Source: Phytoseiulus persimilis (taxonomy: Eukaryota > Arthropoda > Arachnida > Mesostigmata > Phytoseiidae). Taken from it: a stretch of DNA of 64,000 nucleotides. The position numbers and the translations under genes are program-made. The stretch is from NCBI GenBank assembly GCA_037576195.1, contig CM075104.1, positions 20,476,211 through 20,540,210 on the forward strand, in the 5' to 3' direction. This document shows positions 1 to 13,442 of the stretch, piece after piece (the stretch's first letter is position 1; every line of letters begins with the position of its first letter). Below the pieces are notes generated by a model. That model worked only from the letters and a program-made list of their open reading frames with translations, was not told where the DNA came from and did no database searches.

Positions 1-1
1 C

Positions 2-142
2 CTTCTAGAGCGGTTGCAGGGCTTGCTACCGAAGAAGCGTCCCAACCTGACCAACTTGGAAGTGCTGCAAAGTGCCATAGACTACATCCAAGACTTGAGT
101 TTGCTCCTGGAGAGCCGGCGGCCCGAGCAGACCCTAGTGTGA
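2..142 (+). CDS. 3' end of an Id/extramacrochaetae-type helix-loop-helix protein (partial)
   Basis: Only the last 46 codons are inside the window; the gene enters from the left edge. The frame starting at base 2 ends in TGA at 140-142. It shows the end of helix 1, a loop containing PKKRPNLTNLEVLQ, and helix 2 (SAIDYIQDLSLLLE), followed by a short tail. A Lys/Leu-rich loop followed by EVLQ-AIDYI-DL is typical of Id/emc proteins, which lack a basic region and inhibit bHLH transcription factors by dimerising with them in the nucleus. Whether a basic region is absent cannot be seen because the upstream part is missing, so another class of HLH protein remains possible. A 3' UTR of about 470 bases with AATAAA at 594-599 follows. 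Confidence 0.7.
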   Translation, partial: LLERLQGLLPKKRPNLTNLEVLQSAIDYIQDLSLLLESRRPEQTLV

Positions 143-593
143 CGTTGTACGGCGACAGAACCCGAAGAGTCTTCGAGGGAGGCCAGAGATGTTTCATCTT
201 ATGGACGATGTGCAGTTTGACGGATCGCGACGCGCAAGGGCCGACCAAGAGGCGAATCTCAGTCAAGTAGAAGTGGAATCTAGTCCTTGTGAACGATGCG
301 TGCGCGTTTCGTCCACAGTCGTTAGGTCGTCGGCCGTGGTGAATGTGAACTTTACGACCGAATTCATCTGATTGTATTATATTTATTGTGAGAAACGATA
401 CACGGAAAGACTGTCGTCCGAGTGGATCCAGGAACAGGAGGAAACAGGATTTTGTATCGAAGGCCACCGTTCGGACGAAGACAGTAGAGCAGGAAAAATA
501 CAGTTGGAGGTCCATTGTATTCATCATGTACGTGTAATGACTAAGTGAAAGAAGATTACAGAGCTGTAAAGAGCGAGCAGGCCCAACCCGTGG

Positions 594-599
594 AATAAA
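594..599 (+). promoter_or_regulatory. poly(A) signal of the HLH gene
   Basis: AATAAA lies about 450 bases after the HLH stop codon on the same strand, a plausible 3' end for that transcript. Confidence 0.6.
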
Positions 600-3500
600 A
601 TGTTATCCGATACTTTCTGAACATCATGGATGGTTTTGTTTCCTGTCACGAGCGCATCCACTCCGCGTTCTGACTTTCTCCGCATCGAGAACCACGAAAT
701 TCAAGGAACGCCCAAGTCGAACTGGTCTCTCACACACACGGTATAGTTCTCACTGCTGTGTCTTCCGAAACTACACAGCAGCTCCACCCTTCGAGTGGGC
801 CAGCTCGCATGGAAAGGTTCGCCGGAAATCCGGCGAGCCTTTTCCCGCTTCCGTCTTCGGACTGTTGCGAACGACTTATTCTCCCGACTCACCACAATTT
901 TCCACAGAGAAATATCGAAACTCGTGCGTTGCTCGCTCCCCGGATACTTCGTTCTGGGTTCGAAATCCGACGTGTTATGTAATCCACCCTTTAGACAAAA
1001 TGCTCTCGAATCCGAGTCCTCCTTTCTCCTGTAATCCTCCCCGACCCTCGGTGCTTGCCTGACTGGCAGCCTGGCAAGCGAGCGAGCGTGCTGGCTGGTC
1101 GAGTGCCAGGCGCGAAGTACATTACAAACTCGAATGAGTGCGATAAGTACACAGCTGCCGATACTCCCTGAAACCAAATCGAGTTACCTGGCGCTCTCAT
1201 TCAACCCCTCCTCTGGCTGCTGTGCGATCATCACTGCTGTATCAGCTGCTGCTGCCGCCGGACCAACTCCAGAGTCCTTGGCGTGGCAAGCGAAGGAACA
1301 CGCAGGCGAGCGGGCAGGTGTGTCGAAACAGGGATCTGGACTAGAAAGTCAGCCAGCGAAGCTTCGTCAACATCTGCCGCGCGCCTTGCAGCTGCCGCAA
1401 AAAGAGTACAGCTGCTCATTGGTATTGGTGTCGGAATTCATGCAAGCCGCGCCTGCTCTCCTCAGGAGGGCTGTTGCACATTTTCGATAATGAAATGTCC
1501 CCGGCTCCCGCAACGCTCGCCCGCTTCCGCTCCGCTTGAAGCGTTTATTCGCTCGCTTCTGTGTCTCGGACTCATGCTCGAAAAGCATCGAGCGCTGTCG
1601 ATTTCCTTACTCAATAGATCAGACAGAGGCATAAACACAGATGGGACTCGAATCGGATCGCGCATGTGGTCCATCCATATCCACCGAAACATAGAGAAAA
1701 ACGAATTTAGTCGACCCTAAGATTTGCGCAAGAAACACCATGAAAGTGCGGGCGAGCCGAGCCACTCACGACCGGAAGAAGCGATCTTCGCCGGAATCGA
1801 CGATGCACGGTGGGAGCCGAGAAACCCGGGTTGAAAAACCCGAATTCCAGGTTTGAACCAGCGGACCGGTGTAACGACGCGTGGAAGTTTTACCGAGCTG
1901 TCGGTTCGTTAAAATAGACTGTCATCTGAGGCATTCTCCACATTGTTAGTCCTCCATTTGAGGGACCACGCTCGAGCGAAGCAGACCGAAAAGAGGTTTA
2001 GCGAACGCGCCTAAAACTATCTCATTCAAGCTCGGTATAGTTGATTCGAGCAGGCGGTAAGTCGGCACGCGGTCACGGAGGCGGCCGTCTCCCTCAATGT
2101 TCGAGTCGCCAACTGGACTTCTTGTGTCTCCTTGTACTTTTCCTCTCTTTTCTGACCACTGCGGAATCGGGCCCCGGATATTTATAGAGGCGAAAGAAGA
2201 ACATGTCATCTGGCACTGACTGTCGGTGTGAGTCTGTCGGTCGTTCGTTTCTCGACCTAGGACCTTTGAGCTCGCCAGATATCGGTTCCGAGGTGAGTAT
2301 CAGGCACGAGGATTGATACAGCGCCTGAAAATCTCCAATGTTGACTCGATCGACGGGATCGTGCAAGGAAATGTTGATAATGCCTAGAATGCGGATCGGG
2401 TGCGAAAGAGCCACAAAACCGATGAGACGTATGATCCAGAGTCAGCTCTTCACTGTCCCGTTGGGATCTTGAAACTCAGGGCAGGTTTTCCCCGTCCGCT
2501 TGGAAAGCCCCGAGATTCGCCCTTCGACCCACTTCGGAGTCGAGCTTCGCGATCCGTCCGGAACGGGGGAATGTCCCACGTCGGAAACCGGCGGGAGCGC
2601 CCTGCAGCTGGAAGGGCCGCTTTGACATCGCCGGATAGGTCGAGAAAGAAACGAGGGAAGAAACATCGGATGGTGCCCTATGAGTTTGTGCGTCTGTCTA
2701 TACTCTGCTGCGGGCAGCAGGAGTTTCGTGGTGCTGGTAGGGTAAATATAGAGCAGTCGTCATCATCGACGAGATGTGCATCCCTCGTGCGGTGGCAGCG
2801 GTTGTAGCGACCGGACAGATGGCCTGGAACCCAGACGAGATGCTGGGAAGCGCGCCAGCATCCATCCCGCAAGCCGCCCGGCGACCGGCCCGCTTGGCTC
2901 GCGCCCGCCCGCGCGGAAAAGAGCCCATGGGAACCACTGCACGGACAGAAGGAGAGCGAACGGAGCAGCGAACTCACGAGCGATGGACGGCGAACGTACG
3001 GGAAAGAAATTGCTTCTCAAGGAGAGAAGCGACGACGGCGACGCCGACAACAGCAACGTCGACCGAACAGTGGGTCGGACGGTTGGGTGGGCAGAACAGG
3101 CCGACGAGCGAGCAACTGTTTGCATTGCCGGCTGTAACAAGATCAGGAAAACTGCTGCGTGCGCGCGCGCGCCCGCTCGCTTGCTCGCGCAACGGGTTAT
3201 TAATGTGGAAAAAAGATGGAGGGCAAGAAACAAGCAAGCTAGTGCGCGCGGACGGACAGGCAGCCAGGAAGATGAGGCAGGATAAGCTTTTATTATACAG
3301 CACTCATGTCTGAACCACAGCAGCCGGCCGCAGAACTTTTTCTCGAAATTCCTTCCCTCGTCCATCCGCTCAGGCGCAGAGCCACCCAGCCGCTCGAGCG
3401 GTGGGAAATTCGCAAGAGTCGACGTCTGGACTCACCTGGACTTCTTCTCACAAGAGGGAATCCGCCCTAAGCGAGCGAACCACTGCCTGTGGAATTAACT

Positions 3501-4046
3501 CGGGCACATTAGAACGGCCCACGGCAATGTGTTACTCGTCCGCCATCGTCTGATAAGTTCAGCGATGACCGATGCCCAGCACAACAGTCTGAGGCTCTCG
3601 ACCGCACCCGGAGAAACGCATACTTCCGAGACTGAGGAGTTCGCGACTCCGTCTGGAGCCGCGCATCGAGGCTCATTGGGGGGCTAACGGAACCCCACGA
3701 GTTCCAGGATTCGTGGCGTATATCTCACAACCAGAGGACGCAACCTAAACACATTCTGGAAACGATGGAGGACGTTTGCGGAGAGGGAGATTTATTTGAG
3801 AAGGAAACATTGAACCTAGGTTGGAGGAGGGAACACAGCAAAACCAGGATTCTTCAGAGGAGGGGGAACATGAGAAAATCTTTGGCACGACGAGTAGAGT
3901 CAGAGCGGAATGTCGGAAGGCTGATGAATGGCAATAAATATTTGTGGGAACCTTGGTTTCCATCGCGCCGTTCTATTTGACTGTAGGTAAACAATTAACA
4001 ACACCTGCAGATCACCTCCAGAGGGAACGGTTTGTAAACAGCTTGT
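600..4046. other. gene-free, partly GC-rich intergenic region
   Basis: No coding exon could be supported on either strand. Between about 2.7 and 3.4 kb several long frames overlap on both strands; they are Arg/Ala/Pro-rich and resemble no family, as expected where GC-rich sequence has few stop codons. An alternating CG stretch lies near 3160-3192. On the minus strand AATAAA (3796-3791) sits about 250 bases past the cuticle gene stop and could end that transcript. Confidence 0.6.
3791..3796 (-). promoter_or_regulatory. candidate poly(A) signal of the cuticle gene
   Basis: AATAAA on the minus strand about 250 bases beyond the cuticle protein stop codon. Confidence 0.45.
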
Positions 4047-4636
4047 TCAGGCTCTCTTCTTGTAGAAGGCGGCTTGAACGGGCCGGAGGGCCGCGAAACC
4101 TTGAGCCGCAGGAGCGGGGAGATATACGGGAGCGGCGAACGAGGATCGGGCTTTCACTCTCTGAGATTCGAAAGCGAACGCAGCTTCCGGGCCAGTGGGA
4201 GCCGACGACTGGATGGTGACGTCAGCTGGGTTCTTGGATTCGGTTCCGAGCTCGTTGGTGACGACGTCAGCGTGGAAGCCGGTCTCGTCGGCGTAATAGC
4301 TCACAGTCCTCTGGCGGCCATCGGCGAGTGCGATCGTATACTTTCCAGTAACGCGACCGCTTCCGTCGGAGCTCTCCTCGGCGGAAGAGGATCCTGCTCA
4401 TCGTAGGGACCGAATGAGACAAAAGTTTCATGTTGTGCCGATCCAGGGCTTGAGTAAACCAGGCTCTCCGAAGATCACTCAGCATTTGCACGGGGAACCC
4501 GGCGGGACTCACCTTCAACATCCTGAGTCGAGTATCCGTAAGTGTATGGAGTAGGAGGTCCGTACACTTCAGGCTGAGCGTACTTCTGCGCGGACGCAGA
4601 AGCCACAAGGAGGAGAACGGCAGCGAAACAACGCAT
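4047..4636 (-). CDS. R&R-domain structural cuticle protein, 156 aa
   Basis: Two exons: 4636-4513 and 4393-4047 (donor at 4512, acceptor before 4393, split Gly codon), giving 156 residues. Residues 1-17 form a signal peptide (MRCFAAVLLLVASASAQ), so the protein is secreted into the cuticle. The middle carries a chitin-binding Rebers-Riddiford motif: a Gly-rich lead-in, ADGRQRTV, then SYYADETGFHADVVTNE. The tail ELGTESKNPADV is like arachnid cuticle proteins of the 10.9/16.8 kDa type, and the C-terminus is Ala/Pro-rich and ends in KKRA. The frame is open further upstream, but the signal peptide and the TATA box at 4703-4710 decide the start at 4636. Expression is probably moult-linked (inference from the family). 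Confidence 0.9.
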
Positions 4637-4702
4637 CTTGGTATTCTTCGACGACGGCAAGACAACGATTGGAAGTTCTGTGGATGTGTCTATTGTTCGT
4701 AG

Positions 4703-4710
4703 CTTATATA
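4703..4710 (-). promoter_or_regulatory. TATA box of the cuticle gene
   Basis: TATATAAG on the minus strand lies 67 bases before the ATG, which leaves a 5' UTR of about 35-40 bases. Cuticle genes commonly use TATA promoters. Confidence 0.65.
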
Positions 4711-4719
4711 CCCTCTCAA

Positions 4720-6655
4720 CAGTCCGGATGACCATCGGGGGCATCCGGATCGGAAAGAGAAGCTTATTATGACTTGGCCGGCGAACACCTCGAACGTTCC
4801 CATGAACTCCGTCCAAAATGGCTACGACGTCATCAAGCTCAACTAAAACTCTTCGTGTGATGATCTCGACGGCGAGGCTTTTGTCGACTCGGGGCCGAAA
4901 TATCATGTTACCGCAGTCCGAAAGTTCGAAACCAGATTCCGGAATGTTTCGTTCTCCGAGTAGAGTATTCAACCGTTCATCAGACGGTTCTCCTCTCGAC
5001 TCGGTGTGTCAGACGAGCGTCTAATAAGAAGCTTCGGATATCGAGTTTTTTGTTGGGGAAATCATTCCCAAGAAAAGGCTCAGGACTCATTTTCTGGGAT
5101 GCGGAAACCCCCAGACGTTCTTAAAGCGAAAGCTAGGATGTCGAGAAGAGCATTTCGTTCAAATAAGGAATCGCGCGGTGATACTCAAGTTCATGCGCAA
5201 ACGATTTCCGGTTCTCTCCTTTGCTAGTCTTGCGCGAACGAATCGAGAAGAGCGATGAAGCTGACCGCCGAGGAAAATTCAAATCCCATCATTACGATGT
5301 TGAATTCAGAAAAAAAATCAATCTTGCTCAGTGAGTGTTTCAGTTGAATTCCTCCGAGATACCTGAAGGTATTCGTGATGATTCATAGTTTTGACCTTGA
5401 TCAAAAATTGATCCGATCTAAAACCCGTTTAGCGGCAAGCAAATTCGAGCCGCAAAGTGTGACCGGAGTCGGATGGACGTCGACCACGACTGCGATCGAG
5501 CGAAAACAATACGCTAATGTCAAGGGCGAACGACGGCGACCAGAAACGAAATAAAGATGAGTGCCACAGTGACCAACGACCAGCTTCTGAGGACCGGTTT
5601 TTTCGTGGAGGAATAACGTGGCTAGTACGCGACCGCAACTCGCTTCTCGTGCAGCTTAGTGACCCTCTGACTTTCTGATGATCCAATGAATAGCACCTCT
5701 GGACGTTGGACGACAATCCCGACGATACAATCGCAAGATTGGACGACATGCCGTTCCGAAGTACAATCCGTTAGTCGCCCAGAAACTTCGCATTCTTAAG
5801 ATTTTCAACGAATCCATTCTAAACTGCGACGGAACTGGTCCAAGCTGACTCTTATCTTGATACACCACTGTAACTGGTCTCATTCTCAACTAAGACGGCG
5901 CCGCGAGCTCAGGTTCCCGTGATCAATGAACATGATTTATTGTTCCCAGTTGATTCAAGGCAGCATGTACCAAAACTGCTGACAGAAACGGCAACGTCTA
6001 TTGTAACTATCGCGATTCCTATGACGGGATTGAACTTGTGCCAAACCCCGACCTTTTCTGAAACAATGCCCCATTCCACATTCGGATGAGTTTTGCTATT
6101 CTGGATTTGATATCATCGTATTTGTTGGGGTTCGTTGTGGAACTCTATTGCGGAATCCGGTGTGATCTTCAATTAGCAGCGCTGTAATCTTCGGGCCTCC
6201 CGAAGTAATCGAGAGGCAATTTCTTTGTTGTGTTGTGTGGTTTCTCAGGATATCGCAACCCGTTTGAAAAAAACTGAGTTTTCCTCTCCCCACCAGGTCT
6301 GCGAATATATCATAGGTCCTAGGGCGAATCATACCTAGGGCGAAGAGGGAGGACAGTTCAAGGGTTTGGCTCATTGGGGTAATTCAGGTTTCCGAACGCA
6401 TGGTGCACCCGCCAGAAGCTTTCCCGGACAAGCAGTCGACGTTTCTTCCCATCTTTGTCTATTTCCAACGATGAAGGAGACGCCCTGAACATCCAACGGC
6501 GAACAGCTATGGGAGCATATAAGCAGCGAGTGTCTCCAAGAACCCCTTTTCTAGTTTCCACTGCCCCAAGATCATGCATCATAGACATGAAACAGATCCG
6601 TGGAGCGATGATTGCCGGTGTCTCAGGCATCACTCATTCACTGAATTGAATTTGA
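4720..6655. other. intergenic region, nothing recognised
   Basis: Only short frames without family resemblance are present on either strand. A TATA-like CATATAAG near 6517 on the plus strand is not followed by a recognisable gene. Confidence 0.5.
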
Positions 6656-6659
6656 CCAG

Positions 6660-6665
6660 TTTATT
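6660..6665 (-). promoter_or_regulatory. poly(A) signal overlapping the protease stop codon
   Basis: On the minus strand the coding end reads TTC-TAA-TAA-A, so AATAAA begins inside the TAA stop. It would make the 3' UTR only about 15-30 bases long. Confidence 0.6.
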
Positions 6666-9594
6666 AGAAGTTGTCTCTCAGCCACTGAAGGTACTTGGTG
6701 ATTCTCGTGTAAGCACCTGGATAACCAGGCGTTGCGCACCGTTTCCCGAATGATACAACACCGATCAAATAGAAGCGATCGTCATCGAAATACACCAGCG
6801 GTCCGCCGGAGTCACCCTGGAATTCAAGAATCAAGTTCGGCAGGATTAAAATCATGCGAATTATTCGTTGTTGGCGCTCGTTAGAATGGGCGCCCGAATA
6901 TGATGAGTTAACAACTCATTCCGATTCACCCTTCTAGAATCACCTGGCAGGAATCCTGTAGACCTTGTCCATCTCCTGCGCATAAATACTCTGGTGTGAT
7001 TTGCACTTCTTTTTGGAAAGCTTTGGCACACTCGTCTTGGCTCCAAATCCTGATCGAAGCTTGTTTCAGGACGTTACTTCCATGGCCCTCTGTGAATGAG
7101 AAATATAACTGCCTGGCACAAGATGATAAGGGAACACGTGATTGGCGGATTTCCGGAGACAGCGCTGGGACCATAAAGATAACTTGCCGCCCTAAATGTG
7201 AGTTCGGATATCCGAGGAGAGAAATCCAAACATAGCCTGATATGTCGCGCAGCTGGGATGTCGCAACCGACCATGACAGCCCAAATCATCCTGATTCCCT
7301 TCTGATTCTTCGTCAGAATTAGCTTACCGTACTTCGTGTAACCCCAGCCGGTGACGAATCCATGCTGGCCGGCCAGATCATCGGGTACGGCGTTGAAAGG
7401 CAAACATACCGGATGGATGTAGCGGGTGAATGGGACATCGACCGCTAGGTAAATCAGGCCTAAATCGTTCAGATAAGAACGAGGGTTGAAGCCCGGGTGT
7501 CTTTTGACTTTCTCGACCGCTACGTCAATGGTGCTCCCCAACGGGAGATCGCTAACTTCGGCGAGATTATGATCCCCGAGACGAACGACGAAAACACTCG
7601 GAGGTAGGCTGTCGAAGAATGCATCGGCTTATTGACGATCCGGAATCTCCCATGATCCAGAATATTCTCGAGTCATCATACATTCCTTCAAGTCACGGAA
7701 GGGTGCAGGTCCTGTTGATTCGTCCAACAGCTTAGAGACTTACGTTTGAGGTCTATTCCCGCTGCCGAAGCAATGTGCTGCTGTCACCACGTGTCGGTGG
7801 GAAACGAGAGCTCCGCCGCACGCCTGGATGAAAGACGCCCTGTTTCGGACGTAAATGGCCGCCTGAAATCGTTCCCGGAATGGAGGAAAGCTTGCAGGCA
7901 GGGTTCGACTCGTTCAATCTCTCCCGGTCACCCTGCACGTGATATCTTACCATCCATGGCCACGCCCCAGGGTGTGCTTCGCTACCTCCCACGACACGAC
8001 TGAGACTGACGTTCGAGAATCCACAAGAGGTTGGGAGGAATTTCGGCTGAATCGGTCGTCCGTTGAAACCAGTCAACGTTGGACTGACTTTTGGTTTTGG
8101 TGTAGTCTTCGTGGTCGTCGTGGTTGTGGCCGTGGTTGCTTTAGGAGCCTGTGACCCGACGGGAACTGGAGGTTTCTTTAGTGTCTGCGGCGGTCGATGG
8201 GGTTGGGGAACTGCGACCACCGGTCGAGGACGGTGTGGCGTCGAAGGCCCGGCTGGTGGGTATATCACGCTCGTTCCTTGAGGGTGATGGGGGTAGACCG
8301 GTAAGCGTTGAGGTTTAAAAGCCGATGAGTTCGTCCCGCGGTAGCTCGGTGGACAACAGAGCAACGGTGTCCTTGCCTGGAACGAGGGGCTGAGTACGTG
8401 GAATGCACTTCTGTTGACCCGCATCCGATGACCAGAACTCACCTCGAATCCACAGATGAAGCTACGGAGAAACTCTATGTCTCGGATCTTCAGCAATCCT
8501 GGACAGCGACGAATGTTGATGCATCTGCCAATATCTCCTACAGGCGTTTCACAGGGCTGCTCGTTCTCTGAGGGGAACCGCCATCTAGCTGGAATTCCGG
8601 GCTGCGATGAGAAATATGCACCAATGCCCAGGAGGCGGCGTAAAAGCTGGGATAGCTCCACCCAAAAAGGATAGCTCCACTCAAAAAGCGGAGCAACCCG
8701 TTTGCGGCAGAGTTAAGAGAGCTCGCATTCCATCACCACCTTCCAGTCTGGTGTTAGACTGCTTCTGACAAGGATTCCGCAGAAAAATTGACGACAAGAC
8801 ACTCTCGAACCGGCTAACCATCGGCACGTTTTTCTCTACCGATTGCTGTCGATTCGGGAGTGTTGGAGAGAAGGTTGCGCGTCATCAAGCCACGTACAGA
8901 CAACTCCACTCAATGGAATCGAATCATTTCGATTCGATTGAGCGGGTGGTCCGATTAGGCGGAGATCTCATTAGGCGGAGCTCCCTGTATCCCGCTCCCA
9001 GGGTGAACATACATGTGACCCATTCACACACAGCGGTCACAGATCTCAGGGACGAATTCCTGAATGAATTAGCAACTTGGCGGGATACTCAGCAAGTTAA
9101 ACATCTCGGTGTATCCTCGACGTCTGCAGGGAGGTGCGGGTCATATCGACTTCATGAGGTCCGACAGCGGTTATTCGCATGAGTCTGTCAGCCATTCACG
9201 ATGATGTCATAGCGAGGTCAGCAACGCATACTTCGTGAGTGACCCGGATTTCTCGCTGTGCCGGTCGCCATCACTAGTCACAATGAGCTATCAGCTCATT
9301 TGCATACGGAAGGCGGTCCCAGCGAGCCGGATTCAGGTGAACACCGAGCAAAACGAAATTCAAAACCCGTGGTATTCGCCCGTCGCTATCCACAGGTTTT
9401 CAAAATTTCTAGGAAAGTCGAAGAAACTCCTGGAAGATCATCAGTGTGATTTTGAATAGGAATCAACGCCACAAACCTTGTGCACCACTCCGCAGCACGT
9501 CCTCAACTGCCGAAACCTCAATATTCTGCGGTTCTCCCGTTCGGATTAGCACTGCGAATATGAACCAGAAAGCCAGAACATCGGCGGAGAACAT
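6664..9594 (-). CDS. clip-domain trypsin-like serine protease (proclotting-enzyme-like), 455 aa
   Basis: Seven exons in phase: 9594-9477, 8567-8443, 8376-7951, 7862-7744, 7608-7328, 7089-6944, 6816-6664. The first exon encodes a signal peptide ([20 protein letters not shown]); its join across a roughly 900-base intron is the least certain. A six-Cys clip domain follows ([11 protein letters not shown] to the CC pair of LLCCPPSY), then a Pro/Thr-rich linker. The zymogen would be cut at SLSR|VVGG. The catalytic triad is complete: His in VTAAHC, Asp in LNDLGLIYL, Ser in GDSGGPL. Asp in LQDSCQGDSGG predicts trypsin-like cleavage after Arg or Lys. The unpaired Cys in TSCGF and the one in PVCLP would hold clip and protease parts together after activation. 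Such enzymes act in haemolymph clotting, melanisation or Toll cascades (family knowledge); the exact role is not shown. Confidence 0.9.
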
Positions 9595-9599
9595 CCTCG

Positions 9600-12500
9600 A
9601 GGCTGGAGCCACTGCCTGAATTCCTACTCTCACTTGACGACCGGGCCTTCTGCGGTCGCTGAAATGCGCCGCGTGCCGGTGTGGTCAAACTGTGCGCGGG
9701 TAAACGGGGATCATCTTCTGGGCGCCGCGTGGGAGAGGTGTCCACCGGCAGAATGCCCGGATCACCCGAACCAGTGACATTCGCCAAAGTGCCCCATTTA
9801 TCGAACCGCGCCACTGATGCGGAGAAGGCAGTCTTTATCTGATATTGAAGTCTACTCTTGCTTTCCCCCCTGCTGCACGATGCCGGTTATCCTCGGATGG
9901 TGAGTCGTTCGAGGTGCAGGTGCGGAGTTTTTCCTGAGTAGTGAGCCGCAGGTGAACGCAGGGCTAATATCTGCGGTTGCAATTATAATATTTTACTCCA
10001 GATTCATGAGCGTCAACCTTCCGGTGCCAGATACCCTGCCGGTCAGCGGCCCGGAGACATAATGTTGCGCAAGATAGTGAATCCTCAACGGCTCGTTCTT
10101 CGCCCTGCGTCCTGCCAGCTCCTGTCATGAGCTCCTTGGGGAGACAAGCGAATCATGTTTAACTTTGTTTCGTTGAACTTGATCGCGTGAGGTTAGGTGA
10201 GAGTATAGTTGGGAGAAGATATCTTTGGAATGACCGAGGCCTATGTCTTTGAACGGGGTATCGATTGGGACTTTGGACGAAACAGCTAGCAACAGAATCT
10301 GTGTTCTACCTGCTTTTATAGGCAACCAGATGTTCATGAGGAAACGGCATTGTAAATCTGTGACCTGTAATGGGCAATCGTACAGATCATACAATGAACC
10401 GCGAGGAGTTGCGATTTGAATCTAGAGAGCGCGCCGAGCTATGAATGTTATTCGACTGAATCAAGCGAGTTATGAGTAAAAGTTACGACTCTGCTTCGAA
10501 GTCGACTGGACCGGAAATCTGGTCGATCCCAGAGGGAATATGCCGTTTTAGATGAGTTGGTGGAAGTGATCTGCACCTCGGTCGATAGATGCTCGCCAAC
10601 ATGAGCGGCAGGCCGTTCATCATATCTCTTCCTGGAAGACAATGAAAAATTCATTCCAAGTAATCTGTGTCAATCCAAGTTCCAGTAGGGACTACCAAAA
10701 TTCAGAATATCCGGCCCGGCGGCGATTGTAGAGTGCTACCGATGTAGATCCAGTTTTTGACTTTCGGCTTTCACAAAGCTTGTGCGTTAACAGGTCGCCT
10801 AACACTACTCCGAAACAGGAGCCGACCGGACTCAAGTGCTGGTTTGACATGACCACCCCTCTGCCAAGTACTCAAACGTTTGGCGATATCAAGAACTTCG
10901 CAGCTTCGCCCGTTCACAGGCTTCATAGTGTGTTCCATCACCTCGAGAACAAGTACGGGCATCTCGATGATGAGTCCAGAGGTGAGCTGATTTCTTCGTC
11001 CTAGGAGAACGGGTTTAAAGTTCGCAGTTTCCCAATCGAAGCATGCCTCGAAATTGCATTGATACGCGCAGCGCCGGGCCGTTTACCTTCGTCAATTGAG
11101 GATCGCTGTGTTCTCTGAGGAGTAAGCTAGAGTCTTGCTTGGCTTTTTGGAAAGCGGGACGACGTTCAGCTCTTCCAGTGAATTCTGATTTCAAAAATTG
11201 GGGTCTGCCTTGGAGTTGGTAACATAACCAGGAAATCTTTGAATCATATCGATTTCTGGTCTCAGATCCCGTTTTTTTTTCACTCATGGGCATTGTGGAG
11301 TTGACCAGATGCTCCCGACGCGAATATAAATTCCGCCGCGTCTGCCCCTGAATGTAACGGAGGCAATGCTCTCATAGGAGCTGGAATAGGTGCTGGCATC
11401 ATAGCGTTGATATGCGACGAGCTTGATGACTACAATGGTTTTGATTGAGCATCTTTCCGTGTAAACTAAGGATTTTTGGCAACATATGGGCGTTTCGGCT
11501 GATTTCTCTCAGTCAAACCGCATGCGATCTTCAAAACTGGATGATCGAAATGTCTCCTTCTCTAGTTCTCTCTGATTCGAGCGAGCTATGGAACTCAGGA
11601 GACGGCAGCCTGCGGCGTGATTATAGAATGAGAATACCTGAAGAGAGGTCGAATCGTGTCTTTCGTCTCCTTTCCCGTACCAGTATCGTCCTAAGATCTG
11701 TTGCATGGAACGAGGAGAAAAGTTTCCAACGAGAAGTTCAACGACACTCTTCATCGAGGACAATTCATATCCTCTAGTACGTCGCGGTCCTTGGGCGAAA
11801 TATGATCGAGAAACGCTCTGGGGTTTTTCCCGAGTTGAAAAAACTTTGTTGCCGAGTTGAAAAAACCGAGGATATCATGACGCTGGCTTACGAAGAACAG
11901 AATTAACGCGTTTCGGCGGGACCTTGATCCGTTCAGTCTAATTTGAGCCGCTTAGGACCACAGGATTGCTCAGCTACTGTCCGCTGGCGCCTGTCCTGCG
12001 CGGGTGTTGAATGCATGCTCCACTGGACATGAACGAGCCTCACAGATTCAGCATCAACAGTAAGACCATTAGCGGGTACTTTCGCTCGATCTTAGACGGA
12101 TCGGAAGACGAGCCAAAATATGTAGTTCTCCAGCTCCATCGTTGAAACGATTGGCTTGAGCGATGGTCGAAAGCGCCAGAAGAGATCCTCGGATCGAGAA
12201 AATATGTAATCACTACGGCCAGAGAGTCTATGCACCAACCGATCCGAGCCACTCCCACTAAGATACTAGATCGCTTCAGAAATACAAGTAACATTCATGA
12301 AAAACGCATATTTCGGGAGAGCAAAATATCGTGCGTGATTTCCGTACTTGTCTCACAGAGCTTGCATGTTCATGGAAGCCGTTTGAATCGCTTAGTGCAT
12401 CGAGTCCCTGGCCCTCAAGATCACGTTACCATGAGTTGGAGTCATCGTCTACATTATCCGAACGTCAACGAGCTTGGAGGATGAGGGCACTCTCTGAATC

Positions 12501-13440
12501 TGTTTCCCGGCAGCTCGTCAACTTTTTCATCTGGCCGTGGACTACAACGAACGTCATCCACTGAGGGTTAAAGGTTGCTGTGGAGCCTTGCCGTCACTTG
12601 AGGCGTTCTACCATGACGTCTCGGAGAAAGCATATATTGGTTGCGCCTGTTCATGAGACATTGCCGAGCCAACCTGGAAACATCCGGAAGCAGTTCAAGG
12701 CGACTTCTTGTACAACACTCTTTTCCTCATTCTTTCTTCTCCGCGAGTGTTTTTCTCCCATCGCTTGTGGATACTTTTGCATAAGCAGCAACACCCACAA
12801 TCCGACTTCCGATGAGTGCTTCGTTGACGAAACGACCAAGAGAGATGTTTTTGCGCATGTCGCCCGATCTTGGTCGAATCGCGATTTTTTAAGGAAGTTC
12901 TGAGCTTCCGCAGACTACACAAAATACCAGAAAAAGTGTTCGAGCGAAATGCCCAACTCAGATCCACAACTATTCTTGAGCTCAGGGCCTAGATTTCGAA
13001 ACCTATTCCGCATTACGTTTTTCTTCTCTCAATGAGCGTTTCAGACTTTCTCGTGGTCTGGGACCTCCCATGTGATCCGAAGTGATCACCTCTCGAGCGT
13101 GTCCTGAGTCATTAAGTCGCAGATTCACTCAGACAGCGAGCAGATATCCCAGCTGACAAGTGAGACCTCGAAAGCCCTCCGGGTGGAATCTGCGCCCATG
13201 ACGCGTGTCGCCCGCGTGTGGGACGGCGTTCCTTCGCACGTCAACGAGACCTACGAGTGATTTTCTCCTCACCGTTTTCACATTTTTGAAACGTGAAACC
13301 GCCCTCACGCTTGCATCATAGGTCGGAACAAATGTCAGAACCGATCACTTGCGTTGCCAGGGACAATGCGCTTCATGAGCTTTTCGTGGTCTGACCAGAA
13401 TCGCGATTCCATCAGCGTGAGGGAGTTCCGATCTGTTAAT
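9600..13440. other. gene-poor region, nothing recognised
   Basis: About 3.8 kb upstream of the protease with only short frames on both strands and no family match. Some minus-strand frames (for example 12040-12294) are hydrophobic, but no exon chain could be built. Confidence 0.5.
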
Positions 13441-13442
13441 CA

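Noticed and set aside
2763-3365. Overlapping long frames on both strands (up to 200 codons)
   Set aside because: Several registers are open at once in GC-rich sequence; they are Arg/Ala/Pro-rich with no family pattern.
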